This document shows, one piece after another, positions 10,540-20,918 of a stretch of DNA of 64,000 nt. The notes under the pieces are model-generated. The model saw only the letters and a list, made by a program, of their open reading frames with translations. It was not told where the DNA came from and searched no databases. The translations under genes and the position numbers were made by a program. The DNA is taken from the NCBI GenBank assembly GCA_037355855.1, contig CM074767.1, positions 992,001 through 1,056,000 of the forward strand, given 5' to 3'. The stretch comes from Pseudo-nitzschia pungens. Its lineage: Eukaryota; Bacillariophyta; Bacillariophyceae; Bacillariales; Bacillariaceae. Every line of letters begins with the position of its first letter. The first letter of the stretch is position 1.

Positions 10540-11620
10540 CTAGTAGTAGTAACTGGTGGTTATAGTGGTAGATCTATCCTCAATTGATTCTAGGCTAGTC
10601 TTCAGACAAATCAACTAGAACTAATACCACCCTTTATTAGTAATACCACCATCTACTGGTAGCAGTAGTAACTGGTGGTTGATTCTAGGCTAGTCCTCAG
10701 ATGAATCTACTAATAGCACCCTCTACTAGTACTAGTAGTACTAGTACTACTACTAGTAGTAGGAGTGACTGGTGGTTGAAGTAGTAGATCTATCATCAGT
10801 TGATTCTAGGCTAGGTTGCAGCCGAATCAACTACTACAAATACCACCAATACAAAGTATGAACTAAGTTTTACCGTACTTGAAATCACTTTTGATTTCAA
10901 ATCTTCTACATAAGCCTGTATCAATAATGCACCGTACAATGCACTTCTAAATGCACCTTGTAATGCACCGATCTATCCTCAGTTGATTCTAGACTAGTCT
11001 TCAGACAAATCAACTACTAATAGTACCCTTTACTAGTACTAATAGTAGTGACTGGTGGTTTTAGTACTAGATCTATCCTCAATTGACTATAGGCTAGTCC
11101 TCAGATGAATCTACTACTACTAATACTAGCAGCACCTATACTAGTAGTAGTAGTAGTAGTAGTAGTAACTGGTGGTTGAAGTAGTAGATCTATCCTCAGT
11201 TAATTCTAGGCTACTCTATAGACAAATCAACTACTAATAGCACCCTCTACTATTAGTAGTAGTGACTGGTAATTTTAGTAGTTGATCTATCCTCAGTTGA
11301 TTCTAGGGTAGTCCTCAGATGAATCTACTAATAGCGCCCTCTACTAGTAATAGTAGTAGTAGTGACTGGTGGTTGAAGTAGTAAATCTATCCTCAGTTGA
11401 TTCTAGGCTAGTCTCCAAACAAATCAACTACTAATTGTACCCTCTACTATTAATAGAAGTAGACAAATCAACTACTAAAAGCACCCTCTACTATTGGTAA
11501 TAGTGACTGCCCTCTACTATTAGTTGTAGTGACTGGTGGTTGTAATAGTTAATCTACCCTCAGTTGATTCTAGGCTAGTCCTCAGATGAATCTACTAATA
11601 GCACCCTATTCTAGTACTCA
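10540..11620. repeat. About eight copies of a CTGGTGGTT / CTCAGTTGATTCTAGGCTAG repeat with CTA/TAG tracts
   Basis: The phrase AACTGGTGGTTGAAGTAG recurs near 10551, 10671, 10768, 11051, 11167, 11262, 11364 and 11531. Each copy is followed by TCTATCCTCAGTTGATTCTA, an AATC(A/T)ACTA segment and a CTA/TAG trinucleotide tract. Spacing varies, so this is a dispersed-tandem cluster rather than a strict array. Confidence 0.85.
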
Positions 11621-11639
11621 TTGTAGCTAAGACTTGGTG

Positions 11640-12010
11640 CATTGATATTGCTCGTCAGCAATCGTCGTAGAACTTGAATCGACTCGTAGATAAACTGTCT
11701 TGTACTGGTCTGAAAAATAGGGGAAAGCCCTAACAATAATAACACGTACATTCCTGGCAAATGGTGAGGCTACAATGGACTGTTCAAGGTCTATTGCATA
11801 CACTTAGTTACTACAAGGTACTTCCCTAGAGGTACATCGGAATCGATCGAAAGGGAGGGCATGATAGGTGTGTTTATTTTAGAGCGGAATATAAAGAGTG
11901 AATACAAGAGGGAGCTGAGCGCAGCTCAGCTCTGTATCGTATCGTGACAGAGTTATTCGCTAACTCGTATAATAACAGAGCTCTGTAGCTCTGGTACTGT
12001 ATTCTACAAG
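11640..12010 (+). mobile_element. Probable degenerate LTR-element remnant (internal 3' end plus LTR start)
   Basis: The segment from about 11752 to 11960 is homologous to 24095-24262. Both share CTGGCAAA, CTGTTCAAG, TACTACAAG and CCCTAGAGGTAC, then a purine-rich GGGAGGGCA / GTGGGGGCA just before TGAT, and end in AGCTCAGCTC iterations. A polypurine tract followed by TG would fit the 3' junction of an LTR retrotransposon. No long frame survives. Confidence 0.4.
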
Positions 12011-12101
12011 TAGCGTATCGGAGTAGCGTAGCGTAGCTCTGATTAATTACACCGAATCATGTGCTAGCTCACTTATGCTAGCTCGTTGGATAACTGTTTG
12101 G

Positions 12102-12152
12102 GCCGGGTATCTGGTCATGGTACACATTATACACCAATGACCCGACCCCGGC
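12102..12152. repeat. Imperfect inverted repeat
   Basis: GCCGGGTATCTGGTCATGG (12102-12120) is nearly complementary to 12134-12152 (with one bulge and a few mismatches), separated by 13 bases. Function unknown. Confidence 0.5.
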
Positions 12153-12241
12153 GGTAGCATAGTATCTTAGCATGGTATCATGGTAGGTTAGCATCTTTCA
12201 GTATCTCGTAGCATTAGCAACCCTAACCCTGTAGCATTTAG

Positions 12242-12598
12242 CTACACCATAACAGGTGCTTTACTCGGGGTACGTACGATTGGTACAAATCGTACGCGAC
12301 GACCCTAGTAAATTCTGCTAGCATCCATACTAAGCAGGATAGGTCTGTTGCTAAGCCTGTTGCTAAGCCTGTTGCTAAGCCTGCTGCTAAGCCTGCTGCT
12401 AAGCCTGCTGCTAAGCCTGCTGCTAAGGCTGTATGCCACCAATTAGCACACAGCTCAGCACTCAGCTCAGCACTCAGCTCAGCACCTGTTAGTCAGCTAC
12501 TGGTGGAGGCTGCTGACTGTAGCCCCAGTACATTCTCCTACACAGGAGCCTTAGCACAGATCATAGCACACTGGATATCTTCATATTGGGGTATGTAA
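12242..12598 (+). other. Open frame with (V/A)AKP tetrapeptide repeat, no ATG
   Basis: A frame of 119 codons, TAG to TAA, spans seven exact-length 12-base units (12347-12430) that read VAKP three times, then AAKP three times, then AAKA. Downstream it reads through three ALSSA units. It contains no initiating ATG, so if coding it would be an internal exon or a gene relic. Histone H1 tails have similar AKP repeats, but no globular domain is present. Confidence 0.3.
12347..12430. repeat. 12-bp minisatellite, seven units
   Basis: Seven units of G(T/C)TGCTAAGCCT. The first three begin GTT, the later ones GCT, and the last ends GGCT. A second 12-base tandem (CAGCTCAGCACT, three units) follows at about 12452-12485. 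Confidence 0.95.
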
Positions 12599-13370
12599 AT
12601 CTGGTACTAATCCTTCTGGAAGGGCCTAACATCCTGTATAGCATCCTGTTTAGTATCGCCTTTTCAGATCTACAGTTCCGTCTGTATCTTAGCATCCAAT
12701 ATGTCTTATATTATAGGGCTGTTAAGAGTTAGGGTATGTGGATCTGGTACAAATCCTACTGGAAGGGCCTAGCATTCTGTCTAGCATTCTGTTTAGTATC
12801 GCCTTTTCAGATCTACAGTTCCGTTCTTATCTTAGCATCCAATGTATCTTATAATTTAGGGCTGTTAAGAGTTAGGGTATGTGGATCTGGTACAAATCCT
12901 ACTGGAAGGGCCTAGCATTCTGGTGTCTAGCATTCTGTTTAGTATCGCCTTTTCAGATCTACAGTTCCGTTCTTATCTTAGCATCCTGTGTATCTTATAA
13001 TTTAGGGCTGTTAAGAGTTAGGGTATGTGGATCTGGTACAAATCCTACTGGAAGGGCCTAGCATCCTGTCTAGCATCCTGTTTTAGTATCGCCTTTTCAG
13101 ATCTTCAGTTCCGTCTGTATCTTCGCATCCTCCAATATGTCTTATAATTTAGGGCTGTTAAGAGTTAGGGTATGTGGATCTGGTACAAATCCTACTGGAA
13201 GGGCCTAACATTCTGTCTTGCATCCTGTCTAGCATCCTGTCTAGTATCCTGTCTAGTATGATCCCCCTTTCAGTTCTACAGTTGCGTTTGTATCTGTACA
13301 TCTTATAATATTGGGTTGCTAAGAGTTGGGGTGTGTAGATCTGGTACAAATCCTACTGGAAGGGCATAGC
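12586..13370. repeat. Tandem repeat, about 143-160 bp units, just over five copies
   Basis: The segment GGGTATGTGGATCTGGTACA starts near 12589, 12732, 12875, 13021, 13168 and 13328. Each unit continues with CCTACTGGAAGGGCCTAGCA, CGCCTTTTCAGATCTACAGT and GGGCTGTTAAGAGTT. The last copy is truncated. Copies differ by small indels and by extra TAGCATCCTGTC sub-repeats. Confidence 0.93.
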
Positions 13371-14807
13371 TATAAAATGCACCATAATCACACGCTGACG
13401 GGACATTTACAACTCCACACGCTTTACCGGAGCGCCAATAATTCGAAATTAAGGATACTTCGTATTAATTAAGATTATTAAGATTACGGTACAGTATGAT
13501 CAATGCATTGCTAAAAAATGATCACTGTAGTACGTAAGGTTACCGTACTAGTAGTACTAGAAGTAACTCACTTCATATGAATCCAGATGCAGTCTCAGTT
13601 CAGCAGGGCTCTCAACATGAGATCTCAACCTCTCTGGTTCAAAAGTCAATGCACAGATTGGCTTGAACATAGTAGATTGCAGCCATTGTCCACTTAAGGG
13701 TTAGTACAGAAAGTAGTCACCAACGATGCACGCAAACAAGAAGTGTCAAATGCTATCAGTGAAAGAAATCTCACCACCGTGGAATGGGAGGAGGAGTTGT
13801 ATCCTCCTGTATTTCATTTGAGAAAAAAACTAGGACTACGTTTCAAGATTAAGGAATAAATTGATTTCATACATGACGTGACTTCATCCTAATTTATTGA
13901 CTGGCAGAGAAAGAGCTATGTCAGCAATCCAGGTAGCGAGAAACCACCACCACTTGTCGAGATTCGTTACATGAATGTATTAGTTTTTTTATTCCTGGTC
14001 TAAAACCAATGTTTTAACATTCTGTATTCACCCGGTTCGAGTAACAGACACAAGCATCGTCGTTTGCCGAGATGTAAACACTTGCGCGTGCTCCTCGTCG
14101 CTTCAAAATTGTTTGTGATCGGTTCGGATGGCTTCTCTTATTTTTGCAAACAGGTACTACTAGTAGGCGACAGCGTAAACGATGCCCTTGCCGTGGCGTG
14201 CTGCCTTTGGCGGAGGCATTGATCGCGCTTTCGGAAAGGAGGTCAAGCCGGCAAAACCAGGTCCCAAAATTTTGAAAAGGTTTTGTTGTCGTGATCTTGT
14301 TTCGGATAAAATTTGCAGTGCTGCTGGTTGTTAATGTTAGTAGCGATGCACTCGTGTCCTAACACGGTGTGGTCTTTCACACCTACGCTGCAGTTGCGGT
14401 GACAACCGAGAAAAACGGATCAGGATTTGAAAGGTTTGTGACCAAATGGGCAATAGTTTGCTTTGTCCTTGAAGCTCGTGGCTGGTACTTGCAGTCTGGT
14501 CCGTGGCACTCTGCATTGATGATGATTGAGGAGTTGAATTCTCTCCATATCCCTCAAAGGCCCACGGGTTTTGCACTGTCCCCGCCGCATGTAACTTCTA
14601 GACCAGCAGGTCCTCGAGTCTCATGCTGGGTGCATGTAAGCTGTACGATGACAAAGTAACTCTTGGAGCGATTCCAATCCGACAGCTCTTGCCTTTGGGT
14701 AGGCCTGCCGGGAGAATTTTTTTTTTGGTTTCGTTCGTCTTCCGACAAAAGGCGAGAACAGGAGTTGGATGATGTCGGCCTGTCGCTTCTTCCGTGACAA
14801 TTTTAAA
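13371..14807. other. Intergenic, no firm gene
   Basis: Contains GTAAGGTTACCGTACTAG-type motifs near 13530. A 50-codon frame (14182-14334, starting MPLPWRAAFGGG) has a protein-like composition but no recognised family, and I do not call it. Confidence 0.5.
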
Positions 14808-15202
14808 CTATTTCTCGGGGGTTCCAATCGATCCAAGATGGCGAAGATCCATCTTTGTGCAGAGCACGTACATCGGATCGTAAAAGGCCTTCTCGTCGTC
14901 AGTGGAGGTGATCTGCGCAAAATTTCCCGGTGCTCGACAGCCGGGAATGCGATTCGACCCACACCCTTTCCTGGTTGAGTTGTTCGGTACGACATCAGGT
15001 TTATCGAAGCACGCGGCATCGGTGCGACTCCATTACTGCTGTATCATACGTTGCTGATACGACCCTCGGAATCAAAGTGGTTCGTTGTACAATCCATCGA
15101 GGGTGCTTCTCCGGGCGCGGCAGATGGAAAGAATTCATCGGTGGGGAGGATAATGTTTCGATAGTTTCGATGGGGTGTTCTCGGAAGATGTTTCGCAATC
15201 AT
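14808..15202 (-). pseudogene. Possible decayed or mis-spliced gene, two protein-like segments
   Basis: Two adjacent minus-strand frames look like pieces of one protein. Segment A (15202-15044) starts with ATG and reads 52 residues to a TGA (ends HFDSEGRISNV). Segment B (15032-14808) lies in another frame, reads 74 residues (starts WSRTDAACFDKPD, includes PNNSTRKGCGSNRIPGC and TDDEKAFYDPMYVLCTK) and ends in TAG. Composition and Cys/Pro content are protein-like and flanking frames are not. The 11-base gap is too short for an ordinary intron, so an indel plus stop (pseudogene) is the simplest reading. No family recognised. Confidence 0.35.
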
Positions 15203-16165
15203 GGTCCCTCCTCACACACCCCAGTACGGTTGGTGCAGAATCGTGTGTTTTCGATTACAGTTCAGGATACGAAGTAAGTTACGTGTAGCAGTAAAATATT
15301 ATTATTATGACGAAAAACAACTCCCCCATCGCAACGGTTGGAATTTGATATGCCTTCGTACAAGTAAGTAAGAAGTGCTGGTATTATTGATATCACATAC
15401 AGTACGAGGTAAGTTGCTCGTACGTAGTACTATTATCATTTTTCTCTCATTGTTGCAAATGTGCCAATGGCGCGCGCTGTCAACTACTACGGCCAATTTT
15501 TGCTCATACCGTACGTCGGACCAAGCACAAACTACGAACACTCACTTGCACTTCGCGCACAATGTTGCTCCAGAGTCATCTACTTAATTAACTCCCCTGT
15601 ACCATGCATTCCGTTTCGATCACACGATATCTAAAAAAAGACAAAGCCTGACACGAATTAAGCGAACAGCACACGTTCCAATTTACTGGACGAAATCTAA
15701 CTTACGGTATGTTTGACATTTTATTTTCTTGCACCCATAATCATCTACTATCGTACGTACACTAGTTGATACTCGTACGTAAAAAGTCTTATTTACGGAT
15801 ACCTACCGGTACCGTACAATAAGATTACTGTCTAATCTTACGAGTTCTTTGCATTATTTGGTGGTAACTTAAAATTACTCGTAGCGGTTCGTACAGTAAG
15901 ATTACGGTATGTGTGTCTAAAAAAGCTACCGGTAGGGAAGGAAAAAAGACCCAACGACCAGAAAATCGTTGAATCTCGCGGATGTGGTATTCGTCCCACA
16001 CAAATTGCATGTTGTGACTATTAGTTGTGTCGTTCTACGATACGTACATAATCAATCAACAAAGCAAACGATCACTTCAGATCAACGTTCAAGGGGCAAG
16101 TCCTGAAACTCATCTGCCAATAGCGTACAAACACAGGGCTGTAAAACTTACCACGGTCATCAAGG
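15203..16165. other. Intergenic, upstream of the sulfatase gene
   Basis: No gene seen. Rich in TACGGTA/GTAAGATTACGG motifs (about 15395-15440 and 15700-15915). Probably includes the sulfatase promoter. Confidence 0.5.
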
Positions 16166-18393
16166 ATGGCAATTCGTCATGAGGGAGTCCAACGACTCGC
16201 GGGTTTCTTCACGGCGTTTGTGCTTGTCATGGCATTTTCCTTTTTCAGCCTTCTCCGGGATTATCACCGGAGCGACTATAGTGGATCTGTCAGTGATGTC
16301 ATTGTTCACAAAGATCCGTTGCCGGCACCAAGGATTGATGTGGTTGTAGGAGCGGAAGCAATGGCCGATCAGTTGCAACGACAGATCTTTGAGGCAGATG
16401 CAATGACGGCTTCAATGACAACCGCGACGGCAACCGCAACGGCAACGGCAATTTCGGTTGCAAAGTCAGAGCCAGATTTATCACCGGAGCCAACACCAGC
16501 TGCAACAGCAACATCAACGGCAACAGACGATGAGAAGCAAAAGAAGCCAGAGAAAATAGGAAAGCCTCCAACGGACGCTCCCAAACAAGAGAACGAGGTC
16601 ATTGTCGAGGCAGAAAAACCCGAGGAGGCAGCAACAGAACAAAAAACACCGGAAGGACCCTCGGATACAACCAAGGATCCGCCAAAGAAGCGCTTGAATG
16701 TTGCTTTGTTCTATGCAGACGATTGGACAATGAAGGTTTTGGGAAAACTCGACAAACACGTCAAGACACCCAATATCGACAAAATGGCGGATAACGGAAT
16801 GATTTTTACCAATAATTGCGTGACCACCAGTGTTTGCTGGGCGAGTCGCTCGACGCTGGCCACCGGGGCATACACTGCGGTTCACAAGCACACTTTCCCC
16901 TTTCAAGACGCTGAATTCGAAACCGAGCACTGGGACAATACACTCTATCCGCTGATGAAAAAGAAGGATTACTTCACCGGATTGTTCGGAAAGTGGCACA
17001 AGCTAGAAATCGGGGATGAAGTTGAGGCCGCGTTTGACAAATACAAATTTTACTACGGACATCACTGGGAGGAACGAGATGGCGAGATGCGTCACGTAAC
17101 AGAGCTCAACAAATCCGATTCAATCCAATACTTGAAACGATGGAACACGCAACGACTTCGAAAAATGAAAAAAAACGAAAGTTACAAACCGTTTTTCCTG
17201 ACGACCTCCTTTTTTGCCACCCATGCTCGCGACGGAGAATTTCCCAGCTACCAACCCACCAACGAAACCCGCTCATCGGTGTATCCGGACGACCTCGTGA
17301 TACCGAAAGCCAAGACGGCCACCGAACAACACTGGAACGATCTTCCCGGCTTTTTGAGGCACGACAGGAACGAAGGTCGGACCCGGTGGAAGCAACGCTT
17401 CGACCCCAGCAACTTTCAGACCAGCATCAAGGACATGTACGCCATGGCAACCGAGGTGGATGAAGCCGTTGGTGCGATCATCCAGCAGGCTCGCAATATG
17501 GGTGTTTACGACGAAACAGTATTTATTTTTACGACCGACAACGGGAACATGCACGGGGAGCACGGACTGGTGAGTAGAATCAGGTGCACACCATGACGCA
17601 GTGTTCTGCTGCGTTCCAAAATCAATTGCGTTCGAAGTAGCAAGGGCTGTTGTTGAATGTATTCCTCAATCCATATACTACAGGTCTACTCCAGTGTTGC
17701 TTCTATCTTTGTCTTGCGTCAAACTAACTTGTTGTTGTCGAACCATTTCAGGCCGAAAAATGGTATCCCTTTGAGGAGTCACTCCGAGTGCCGCTGGTGA
17801 TTCAGGATCCCCGAATGCCAAAGGAGCGAAGGGGAACGATCAGCGAGGCCTGGACCCTCAACGTGGATCTGGCGCCGACGATCCTAGCGGTGGCTGACAT
17901 TCCTCCCAGCGACTTTATGCAAGGTAGAGACATTGCCGACCTCTACCTGAACAAAGACAAAAAACACGAAGGCCTCTCCAACACCGAAATGATCAAAGCC
18001 GCCGATTGGCGTACGGAGTGGTTCTACGAATTCAATCTGGGCAAAGAGGACGACGCCAGTGACCACCCCTGGAAGCGGTTCATCGAGGCGTCGTTTGCCC
18101 TCGTGACCGACGAATGGAAGTACGTTGTTTGGCCCCAGCACAACAACTACGAACAGCTCTTTCACCGGAGCGTAGACCCCTTTGACGAATGGGACCTGCT
18201 GAACAAGCTGCTTCGACCGGATTCTGTGAAACGCAGATTAACCAAAAACGACTCCGAATCTTCTTCCGGCAAAGAGGAAAACATCAACGGGCCCTTTCTA
18301 GACACGGTGCAAACGACACAAGAAATCTACAACCAAATGAAGGAACGGTACAACGTCATGAAGAAAAAGGCCCAAAGCGGAGAACGCATATAA
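16166..18393 (+). CDS. Membrane-anchored type I sulfatase
   Basis: Two exons, 16166-17569 and 17752-18393, joined by a 182-base intron (GTGAGT...TTTCAG), encode 681 residues. Sulfatases hydrolyse sulfate esters using a formylglycine made from Cys. Seen: an N-terminal signal anchor (about 11-30); a Thr/Pro/Glu-rich stalk (about 60-170); metal-binding DD at 185-186; the active-site motif CWASR with C224 and R228, followed by STLATG; a GKWH motif; and TTDNG at 456-460. The motif is C-x-A-S-R rather than the commoner C-x-P-S-R, which formylglycine-generating enzyme also accepts. The topology puts the catalytic domain in the Golgi/ER lumen or outside the cell, where sulfated polysaccharides or glycoproteins are plausible substrates; the actual substrate is not shown. 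Confidence 0.92.
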
Positions 18394-18995
18394 ATCGCAC
18401 CAGAAACCTCCGCGATTCAATCTTATCGCAGCTTACAATGGACTAGGGATGTTCCAAAAATTTTCAGTAATCAACAATGCGATTTCAATACACGTCTGTA
18501 AATACTATTGTATTGTCGAAAATAGTGTAGTGCCTATCGAAAAGCTCCGCAACGGCAGTCCCTGCGCGTTCCAATTTCTGACGTAAAATGGGTTTTTGTG
18601 CACACGCACAGTCGACAGAGTCGTCGAGCGTGCTTCGTTGGTTTGTAACAGAGGGATGCAGTGGCTATCTCGAACCAAGACGGCTATGGAAATTGCATCA
18701 ATATCGTTGCCGATGTATTTCGCCGAAGAATGATTGCACTGTGCCAGACGTAAGCACGCATGGAGATGGATTATTCCAAACCAATATTTCTTGCTTGGAA
18801 GCACGGGGAGCAGTGGGGCTTCCGATACTGCCACTTCTCAGCACCTTCTTAGGACGAAGTTCAGAAAGAAGAAAAAGCCCAACACTCGGAAGCACTTTCG
18901 TTGCTGAGATCATCCTCCCACGGCGTCAAAGTACTTTCGCATCCATGCGTATCGCATAGCATCGTATCCAATAAGGGGAGTAATCACTTTAACCG
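18394..18995. other. Intergenic between convergent genes
   Basis: No supported gene. Small overlapping frames on both strands have no recognisable content. Likely the 3' UTRs of the sulfatase and of the acidic gene on the other strand. Confidence 0.5.
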
Positions 18996-19553
18996 TTAGT
19001 TACCGATTCTCCCCGTGGCAATGTGTGGAGGTAGGTTGAGTGGTCGATCTTTGTCGTCTTGTTCCTTGTACGAATACGCCTGCCACAACCATTCTTCGGT
19101 ATCATCATCGTCGTCATCATCATCACCGTCGTCGATCGTACCGATGGTGCGCCCCACATCATACCATTCGCCGAGACGAATCTGGGTTTCATCGCTGGTG
19201 TTGCAACTGCTAGTACTACACTCGACCAATACAAAGTCTCCCTCGTCGTGGGATTCGACAATCATGACAGGATTGACGTCGGTTCCATCGTCGGTTTGTT
19301 CTCGAAATCCTTCCGTGATCAAATCGGGACTGCATTCTAGCACAAACAAGGCATCGGTGCATTCCAAATAGACGGAGGACAGGCGATCACTATCAAGACC
19401 GGAACTTTTCGAATTCGTTAAAGGATCGGGAGATGAAAGACCGGGAGGGCAGAATTTGAGGATTTTCGCCCTGGTATGAGTCGGCGATAATTTTGGGATC
19501 GTGACTCGGGCCTTTCGAAGGCAAGTCATCGTTGGTCGAAAGCAAAAGTGCAT
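18996..19553 (-). CDS. Acidic protein, unknown
   Basis: 185 residues, not recognised. The first 50 residues are basic (Lys/Arg/Pro/Thr). The middle has a hydrophobic-acidic segment (YLECTDALFVLECSPDLI, then a second with GDFVLVECSTS) that suggests two related beta-rich strands. Near the C-terminus an eight-residue Asp run precedes TEEWLWQAYSYKEQDD. No signal peptide or membrane segment. An upstream exon is possible. The Asp run is encoded by a GTC/ATC repeat, so its length may vary between strains. Could be a nuclear or cytosolic protein. Confidence 0.6.
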   Translation of the reverse strand: MHFCFRPTMTCLRKARVTIPKLSPTHTRAKILKFCPPGLSSPDPLTNSKSSGLDSDRLSSVYLECTDALFVLECSPDLITEGFREQTDDGTDVNPVMIVESHDEGDFVLVECSTSSCNTSDETQIRLGEWYDVGRTIGTIDDGDDDDDDDDTEEWLWQAYSYKEQDDKDRPLNLPPHIATGRIGN

Positions 19554-20918
19554 AACTATTATAGGATTAGAGGAATGTATGCGGTGTGTCTTGGTATCGC
19601 ACTCTATTTCTGATTTACACTGTATGGCTCGTTCGCTGCAACCTTCGAGATCAGTTTATTTTAATACGGTAACCTTACACTTCGCTAGCAAGAACCAACT
19701 CATCCTGTTCGTTGTTCATGCCGACACAGATTACAGAAGAAAAACAATATCATACCGTAAACCTTAATTACGTCTGATGGCCAATGATCAGGAAATCTAA
19801 CACGTCAACTGTAGCATATTTTTGCTTGGATTTTCCCTAAGTACCCAGTCCCGGATGGATACTTCCACGTGGAAATGATTCACGCCAGAATTCTAAAGTT
19901 TTTACGTTTCTTCCAACGGACCAAACTCCCATTTTCTTTAGATTATTTTGAAGCCAACGGAAACCTACGGTAAAGATTCTAGTAGTAGCATTTCCCTACC
20001 TTACTACTGAGGTTGTCACACTTGATTCTCTTCTCATCCAAAAGGTGTACAAGTAAACCTTACTCAATTGCTGCAGATAAGCACAAAACAAAGAAGATCC
20101 ACCAGCTTATTTGACAACAAGAACAACAAAGGAACATATTGGTGCATGAAACCACAGTACTACTAGTAGTAGACTACTATGCTGGTACTACTAGTAGTAG
20201 TAGTACTACTACTACTAGTGGTGAGATCCCCACCACAAAACGACTAGTACTGCTAGTACTAGTACTACTGTATTTGACAACAAGAACAACAAAGGAAAAT
20301 ATTTCATGAAACCGCCGTACTATGGTCGTAGTGAGATCCGCACAATACTACTAGCAGTAGAATCATAAAACCTCATCCTCCAAAAACATTGGTGTCATGA
20401 TGCTAGTAGTAGTAGTAAATGTGGTACAAATTCCAAGGCGAAGTGCAATACGAGGAGGAGGAGCAGTTTCGTGGCTGAGACAGCCAAAAACTGGTGTTTG
20501 CCCAGGAACCCTACTAGTACTACTGGAGAAACATACATAATTCAGCAATCACAGTATTACTATGTTTGTACTACACACACCAGCAGAAAGTTTCGGAAGA
20601 ACAGTTCATATGAGATGCCTCCGGGGAATCTATCTCCATTGGAGACAACCTTTGAACCGCCCGGGAATTTCGAGATTGTCGTTTCGACCTTTTCGAAAAG
20701 ACCGACATAGTTCGGTTTACCAACCCCCCCATATTTGATTGATACTTTAACCAGACTGATAACGAAGAAGAATGAACTTGTCCAAAGTTCGATCCCAGGT
20801 TCGAGATCAACCCACAACACTTTTCAAAAAACCCTTCACAGGTTCGAGATCCCCTTTTATCTCTCGCATAGACAAGATTCGGCAACAGCGGAATCTTCCA
20901 TCAAGCGAGGCTTGCATG
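19554..20918. other. Intergenic repeats with a local duplication
   Basis: TTTGACAACAAGAACAACAA occurs at about 20110 and again at about 20274, each followed by ATGAAACC and a GTGAGATCC segment, so a block of about 165 bases is duplicated. ACTAGT/CTA tracts lie at 20160-20275 and 20400-20525. No gene supported. Confidence 0.65.

Noticed and set aside
12347..12430. CRISPR-like regular repeat
   Set aside because: Units are contiguous with no spacers, and the context is a eukaryotic nuclear genome.
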